Below are positions 57,195 to 64,000 of a stretch of 64,000 bases of DNA, piece after piece. Within the stretch, counting starts at the first letter, position 1. Each line of letters starts with the position of its first letter. This DNA is from Gigaspora rosea (taxonomy: Eukaryota > Glomeromycota > Glomeromycetes > Diversisporales > Gigasporaceae). The position numbers and the translations under genes are program-made. A model generated the notes under the pieces. It had not been told where the DNA came from. It made no database searches and saw only the letters and a program-made list of their open reading frames with translations. The stretch lies in contig QKWP01000352.1 in the NCBI GenBank assembly GCA_003550325.1, forward strand, positions 190,590 to 254,589, given 5' to 3'.

Positions 57195-57768
57195 ATCCCT
57201 TAAACCGCCTGGTTTAGTGAACAAATTTGTCCACTAAAATAATTCGAAAAAAAGTAAATCGGGATAAAATTTTTTTTATAAAAATACTAACTAAAATGGA
57301 CTAGAGTAACTCCTGTAAACACAAAGCATGCGACAATACAATTGCACGTCATTACATATGCTATGTAATACAAGCGAAGAATGCAAACCAAAATTATACA
57401 AAATATTTTGCGTTTTTGTTAAAGAATATTTTATTGGGTTAAATGTATAGATATGGGCAAAATATCATCGTATGAAATGCTGGGACATATTTATAATAAA
57501 TTTTTTTTCTTTTTTTTTTCTTTTTTTTTTAATGGTTAATTAATAGTAATTATAGACAACCATCATACTACTAACATGTATATACTATGTCATATACAAC
57601 TAATACATGATAAAAGATCACAACTTGATCTGCAAAATGGCATACTTTAATTCCAGCTTAGAAAAGGGGATACAGTTGTTTAGAAAAATCGAGCACAATC
57701 ATACAAAATCTAAAAAATACCGATTTTAGTAGGCAAATTTGCCCCCTGAATGGTTTAAGGGATAAAAT
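57195..57768. mobile_element. Nested TIR element (TCCCTTAAACC ends)
   Basis: Left TCCCTTAAACCGCCTGGTTT with ACAAATTTGTCCACTAAAAT further in. Right, inverted, TCCCTTAAACCATTCAGGGG with GCAAATTTGCCTACTAAAAT. TA flanks. Related to the element at 51392-52181. Confidence 0.6.
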
Positions 57769-58114
57769 CAATATTATATGTTATGATGATCTCAAGGTAT
57801 AACATATTAAAGTTTCGTACAGTTTTGTTAGATTGCACAGAAATTATGCAAAAATTACTACAATCGTGATTTTTTTATTGGTATAAAGGTTCGAATTTTA
57901 GTTTTTTTTTATTTTTTTTTTTAACAAAAAAAAACTAATCAAAATTTTATATTCTATAGATTCTTCTTTAACTTTAGTGCAAGTGGCAGCATGATTTGGC
58001 ATCAAGACCAAAAGAAACAAGCCTACTTAGTAAGCCTATAGTTACATGTAAAAAAGTGATTCAAATATTCAACATTCCATTTCATACCTTATATGGCTTA
58101 TGACTAAATTAGAG

Positions 58115-58275
58115 TTGCAGGTGAAACAAATCTTCAATGGAGCACCATGGTGCACCAAGATTGGTGCACCGAAACTGATGCACCGATAATTATAAAAAAC
58201 TCAAATCTTCAACGGTGCACCGATGGTGCACCATGGTGCACCAGATGGTTCTGGTGAAACTAACTAGTTTCACCA
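58115..58275. repeat. GGTGCACC palindrome cluster between GGTGAAAC arms
   Basis: At least seven copies of GGTGCACC or close variants, with AGGTGAAAC at the left and GTTTCACC at the right. ATGGTGCACCATGGTGCACC occurs as a run. Probably a small foldback element. Confidence 0.55.
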
Positions 58276-59452
58276 ACAATATTAGACTAAATACAACAGA
58301 AGAAACCTAAAAATAGCCAATTGTTGTTTATCCAATTACAAAATATATTTAAAGCTTCAAAAATATTAGCCTTTATAGGCACGAGACTGGACAGGAGAGA
58401 CAAACAGCCCAAGGGACAATACAAAATCTCAGATCTTTTTTGTATAATGCATGATAAATAGTATAGTGCTATACTTTTTTTTTTTTTTTGTTAGTATTTG
58501 AGAAGGTTAATAACATAGAATAAGTTTGGGTAGCAGAATTTTGCTAACAATTAGACTCTTGAGACTAGAGAAGTTGAAAAAGACATGTAATCTTAAATAT
58601 TCAGGAAGTTTTTTTTCTCTTTTTTGTCCTTTTAAAGTACCTATTCTGTGAAGCTTCTTTTTAACTTTAATATAACAAACTTTTTACAGTCAACCTTAGC
58701 AATACTAAAACAAGTAGAATTACCTTGATTAGAGTTTTTTTATTTATTAGCCAAGTTTTCTTGCCACTGATCATTTTTATGAGGAAAAAAAATAAAAATT
58801 TTACTTTTCTTACTAATTGTACCTAACTCGTTGTATAAATGTAGCTATTTTATATTATGTAATATTATCTAGGTGCTTTGCTATATTTGAATGAAATTAA
58901 AACAATTTGAAAAAAATTTTGATTTTTAGATAAAAAAAGTCAAATTGATTTTTGTACTGATTCAAAAATAGTAATTTGTTATATTTTCTGTATAACTCTA
59001 GTGCAACTTAATGAAATTGCACCAAATTTTAATAAGTTATATCTTGAAATTGGTATAATACATGATATCAATTTCGTACTATGGTTACTTACTCGATTTT
59101 AAGTAATTACAATCCAAAAAGTGTCCACAATACTTTGGTAACTTCTATACAAATTAAGAGAAGCAAGTTTAATTTAAAAAATATAACAAGTTTCTTAGAA
59201 AATAAATATTAAATGCTATTATTTTCAAAATTGTTTTTATAATATTTTTACAATATTTTCACAAAAAGTATTTTTATAATAAATATATTTATATTTAGGG
59301 TTCCAAGCTCTGACCCGAATAACTGTGAGACTTATAACCCGGCCTGAAAAATTACTATCTGGGTCATATTTTTAACAAATCAGTTTAAATATATAACGGG
59401 TCATCTGTCAATAAACGGGTCATTCATCAATAAACAGATCAACTGTCAATAA

Positions 59453-59959
59453 GGGGGCATCCATAAATAACGTGATGTACCCCTTCATAGTAGTGCTGGA
59501 CCACCCTCTACTTTTCAAAATCTGTATGTTTATATATAAAATTTTACAAAAACTTGAATATATTATGACACAGTGATCCGATTTGGATGATTTAGGTGCC
59601 ATTCGATTCGTCTCAGTGAGACGAATCCAATGATACTAAAATCATTTCATTTGGATCACTGGATCAATAGTTATTCACAAAAAACCATTAATTTTTTTAG
59701 TAATTTTATAAGAAAACATAATAACCAATAGTATTTGGCCAATAAAATTTGATCCAGTGATCCAAATGAAATGAAATTAGTACCATTTGACTCCTCTCAC
59801 TGAGACGAATCGAATGGTACTAAAATTATTAAATTTAGACCACTGGTTCAATTTTTAGCCAATTTTTTCCAAAAAAATTACGTTATATTTTTTTGACCCC
59901 TCTACTTATTGAGAAAAACATTATCATTAGTCCAACCCCTCTTGTATAACGTTATTTAT
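59453..59959. mobile_element. PIF/Harbinger-like MITE, copy 4 (uninterrupted)
   Basis: TAA on both sides (59450-59452 and 59960-59962). The ends GGGGGCATCCATAAATAACG and, inverted, GGGGGCATCCATAAATAACG are identical over 20 bases. 507 bp, with no nested insertion, so it shows the family's basic length. Hairpins on CGTCTCAGTGAGACG near 59609, and a second weaker one near 59795. Confidence 0.85.
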
Positions 59960-59962
59960 GGA

Positions 59963-61735
59963 TGCCCCCTAAATGGGTCAACTGTCAATAAATAATAGGA
60001 GGACATGCTTCTTTATATGAAATTTCTTTAAAATTATATATTTAGTTGTATTGTTGACTTGACTTCACCTGAATATAACCGAGTGACCCATTTTATTCAA
60101 ATAGCTGGATCACCCAATTACAACTGGGTGACCCATTTTAATCAGGTAAGGGGAGCGCCATTTATCATCTGATTTTTTAGATGGGTAAGGGGTAAAGCAA
60201 CTATCAGATCCTATATAAATATAATATATATAATATATACTAGGAACCGGAAACCGGTGTGAGTCTGGAGCGATAAATTTTTAAATTTAAATTAATATAT
60301 AGCTGTTAACTTTACAACTAATTGATTAATTTGATTTTTGATTTCTATTACTATTTAAACTTATACTATTTTTTATTTTTAGTAATTATCTATTAACAAC
60401 TAATTGTTTAAATTTTACAGACTTAACTTAGTCAATTAATTCAATCTAGCTGTTTTTTTAGTATTATTTTAGTATATTTTATCAAGATTTATTTATTATT
60501 TATTTAACTAATTAATTAGTTAGCTGATTAATTATTACTTGATAAATTAATTATTATAATTGGTTAATTGATTAGTTGGTCAATTAATTAATTGACTAAT
60601 TGATTAGTCAACTAATTAATTAGTTGAATAAAATTAATTAATTGATTAGTTGAATAAAATGGTCTATTAACTAATTAATTAAAAATTTTTCATCAATTTG
60701 TATTATTATATTAAATTTAAGAGTAAATTTATTCATTGCCCCATGTGATGTGCCTTATATGTCGCTTTTCCAATCAAATTTCAAGATCAGGTATAACGTT
60801 ATATGATCAAAAATTCAAACCAAACGTTCATTTTGTCAAAAATCATCTATAACTTAAAATTGAGTATATGAAACTACTCTTAGGATTCTAACAAAAAAAA
60901 TTTCTTGCAAAATTTTACTATAAAAACCCCATTTCGCCCATACACACAATCTATACCTCATCCTAACCCTATCCAATGAAAAAACGGGTTATTTTAATTG
61001 TTTTGATTTTACATTACACCTGATTTTATGATCTGCGGTAGGTGCGACAATATCGCATGTGCGATGTATAAATTATTTCTAAATTTAATTATATAAAAGT
61101 TAAAAATCTAAATTTAAAAATTATAATTAAATAAATATATAAAATTAATATAATATGTTTATTAAAAATAAAAGCATTAAATGCCTAATGACTTGATAGT
61201 ACACAAATTAGCTAAGATTGTATAAATTTATATATATTTTTTAAAATAATATTGGTTATAAAATAAATAATTGTTAGTTTTTTTTATTGCAGTTTGCAAA
61301 AATATATGAAATTTGCAAATTAAAAAAAAAGAAATTAATAATTCATAATTCTAATTTTTGATTTCTTTAACATTTTTTTGATTTTTAAATTATATATTTA
61401 TTATTTTTAATATATTTAATTATATATTTTTGTAAACATGCTATAGAAGTTGCAAGTTTATTATTTTGTAACATAATTTTTGTAAAAATATTATTTGCAC
61501 ATTTATTATTTTACAAAGAATTTGAGTATTGTTTCTTTTTTAGACTAATAAAATTTACTACTGCATTATTGTAAAAAGAAATTTAAGAATAGTTGTACCA
61601 AATTCAAATTTATAAGAATTATTATATAATTTTAGCAAATTAATTTGTTTATTATTAAAAAAATTATAAAACTTCAATAAGTTTTAAATGTTAAAGTTGC
61701 ACAAAAAATTACTTTGTGCATCCAAAATATGTTCT
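59963..61735. other. AT-rich stretch with repeat fragments
   Basis: A partial PIF/Harbinger-like MITE with TTTATCATCTGATTTTTTAG is at about 60168. TTAATTAATTGACTAATTGA-type self-complementary words are dense at 60510-60690. Otherwise AT-rich with no gene. Confidence 0.45.
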
Positions 61736-62410
61736 AAAATATTAATTTTAATTATTAGTAAAAATTTTTTATTTTTTTTTATTTTTGTTATTTTTTTATT
61801 TTAAAATTATTATTATTTTTTTTTTATTTTTATTTTTTATTTTTTTTAATTAAAATAATCGATATTTTTTTATTTTTTTCTATTTTTTTTTATTTTTTTA
61901 TTTTTTATTATTTTTATTTTTTTATTTTTTTGTTTTTTTTATTATTTTCTTATTTTTATTTTTTTTTTATTTATCGTTATTTTTTTATTTTTATTTTTTA
62001 TTTTTCTACTTATTTATCATTATTTTTTTTATTTTAATTAATAAAATTATTATTATTATTTTTTATTTTATTTTTTATTTTTTTTTAATTAAAATAATCT
62101 TAATTTTTTACTTTTTTTATTTTTTTATTATTTTTATTATTTTTATTTTTTGTTTTTTTTATTATTTTTTTATTTTTATTTTTTTTATTTATTGTTATTT
62201 TTTTATTTTTACTTTTTATTTTTTATTTATAATTAAAATTATCGATATTTTTTTTTGTTTTTTTTTATTTTTTTATTTTTATTTTTTATTTTTTTTTATT
62301 TATCGTTATTTTTTAATTTTTATTATTTTTTATTTTTTTTTATTTATTATTATTTTTTTATTTTTATTTTTTTTAATTAAAAAAATTATTTTATTTTTTT
62401 TTTAATGTCC
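61736..62410. repeat. Low-complexity (TTTTTA)n tract
   Basis: About 670 bases of almost pure T and A with TTATTTTT-type words and scattered ATTAAAATAAT islands. It may reflect simple-repeat expansion. Confidence 0.85.
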
Positions 62411-64000
62411 ATTGAATTATTTAATTGTTTTTTTTATTAAGTATTATTCTTAAATTACTATCGATTAACTTATATTTTTTTTAAAAAAAAATTATCCTTT
62501 TAAATTATTCTTTAAAATTATCCTTTTAAAATTATCCTTTAAAATTATCCTTTTATTTAATTATTGCAGATTATATAATTTTGTAAATTTTGCAGACCAT
62601 CAAAAAAAATCGGACAATTATTACTAGATTTTTTTGATTTCCCAAAAATTATTATCCTTTCATATTAGAATTATTTTAAGAAATTAGAACTTTACTAGTA
62701 ATCATATAACAATTGAACGATTTTTTTTTTTGATTTGCAAAATTTACAAATTATACAAACCGCAATAATTAATTTTTAAATTATTTTTTTACCTTATTAT
62801 ATTTTAGATCTACTTTTTTTATCTACTATTTTTTCTTCATTATTTTGTTTTTTTTTCTGTCTATTGGTTTTCTTTTTTTCTTAGTCTTTCGCACATTCTT
62901 TCTTGATATTCTAGTAGTTAGTAAATAGGTGTCTTTACATGTGGATAAGTAGATAGTTAGGTCTCTATAGGTAGTAGATGGTTAGATCTCTATGGGTAAT
63001 AGATTGTTGTGTCTTTACGAGGTGGTGGATGGATAGTTGAATAGGAGGATATTCTTTTGATATCGGGAACTTCAAAATCATTAATAGGTTGACTTGTTAA
63101 AATATATACATATAAATATATTAATTTGAATCGTATTGATTTAACTTGATCATATAATAAGAAATTTCTCAAATTATAAAAAATAACTTAATTGGTCGAT
63201 GGTCTTCAACCAAATATTTATCGCTGATACGTTGATTTAAACCTCCATTAACGGGTTGTCTAAATATTTATCACTAATAGATTAATTTAAATTTCTATCA
63301 GCTAATCATTTAAATTAAGAATTAATTTCGTTTCTATGTGATTAGCAAGATTCTTGATTGATAGTTCAATATGTTATAGTAGTGTACATTACTTAATATC
63401 ATAAAAGTATTGAAGAATTCAAATATTGTTTGTAATTTTCCAGAGAATCACTCCAAAACTAATTTTTTATCATGTTTGTATGAGAAATAGTATACTAGCA
63501 TTCTATGGGCTATAATTTACGACTCTGTAGATTAATAAATAATGTATTTGCAATTTAATTTAATAACAATTTACGAGATTAAATGATTAAATGTGTTTAC
63601 CAATCGTTTTTATGATCGCGTCTAAAATACCCAAACCAGCGATTCTTGATAAACCGTAAATAAAAAAGTCATGAATGCTATACCTATAACAGAAAAGATG
63701 ATAAAAACAAGTAACTTAGATCTATATTTATAATAAAAGAGAAAAATTAATATGATATATAAAATAGCAAAGATATAACGAAATAACAGATAATAACTCT
63801 ACCATGTTGAATTCACATAAATGACTGAATTTTTCTGCGATCTTTTTACCTTAGTATTATGTTCATGTTCCGGAAAATTAATTTGATAAGGTATATAATA
63901 TACTGCATTCGATTATTATATCATTAGTTTTTTAAATTACCAGTTCGCTAACAATTGGTCTGTAAACAACTTGCTGAACTAGAGACGAAAGCATAAAAGA
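62411..64000. other. AT-rich stretch without a recognisable gene
   Basis: A short direct repeat of AAAATTATCCTTT at 62500-62555, and GTAGATGGTTAGATCTCTA-like repeats at about 62935-63010. No protein or RNA gene is supported to the end of the window. Confidence 0.45.

Larger units (their letters stand above)
57135..59138. mobile_element. 2-kb element with long terminal inverted repeats
   Basis: Arms of about 60 bp: left from CCAAAGCATTGTGGACACTT, right (inverted) from CCAAAGTATTGTGGACACTT, with only a few differences through AATCAGGTAAGTAACC. TA stands on both sides (57133-57134? TA of CCTACC is at 57132-57133; right TA 59139-59140), so a Tc1/mariner-type insertion is likely but the left edge is uncertain by a base. 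No transposase is recognised inside. Another element (57195-57768) and GGTGCACC repeats (58120-58265) are nested. Confidence 0.6.

Noticed and set aside
62990..63172. Minus-strand 60-codon frame
   Set aside because: Short, no domain, in a repeat-like AT-rich tract.

Overview
This is an AT-rich eukaryotic window, very probably fungal. The best guess is an arbuscular mycorrhizal fungus (Glomeromycotina, Rhizophagus-like). That placement is inference from recognised protein styles: a RTK-like kinase, an APE-type LINE, a hAT transposase with a CDLWTG motif, a Tigger/pogo transposase, and short GT-AG introns. No rRNA, CRISPR array or bacterial-style operon is visible.

Only two intact host genes are clear. 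One is a PP2C phosphatase of the Ptc2/Ptc3 type (29368-31333, +, eight exons). The other is QCR7, a subunit of mitochondrial complex III (33540-34098, +, three exons), with two CCAAT boxes just upstream. A third host-like gene, a protein kinase on the minus strand (20023-20913), has every catalytic motif but no visible start. A MITE-like repeat lies about 70 bp beyond its upstream end.

The rest is a graveyard of nested mobile elements. From left to right: a pogo-type MITE (5-415). A complete 5.35-kb Tigger/pogo element (3509-8859) holding a nonsense-riddled transposase and a nested tRNA-headed retroposon. A field of related dispersed repeats (9530-13000) with a SINE, a Mutator-like MITE and an assembly gap (the N at 13346). 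Two adjacent hAT-type elements (15327-17136). An LTR-like segment (18945-19640). More MITEs around the kinase (20980-23437). A second SINE with perfect target-site duplications (25048-25572). After the two host genes comes a decayed LINE on the minus strand (34626-45407), broken by at least four insertions, one carrying a perfect 322-bp palindrome. Then a 6.15-kb hAT element (47697-53843), nested up to three elements deep, sits inside an array of short exon-like repeats encoding Gly/Ala/Val/Ile stretches. The right end (54331-64000) holds another dispersed repeat, two PIF/Harbinger-like MITEs, a 2-kb element with long terminal inverted repeats, and AT-rich sequence with no recognisable gene.

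Two themes stand out. First, at least nine elements carry hAT-style 8-bp target-site duplications, many of them exact, so hAT elements dominated recent activity here. Second, transposase stop codons nearly always sit where CGA (Arg) or TGG (Trp) is expected, and the LINE polymerase YMDD reads YMNN through two G-to-A changes. That is a C-to-T decay signature consistent with cytosine methylation or a RIP-like process.
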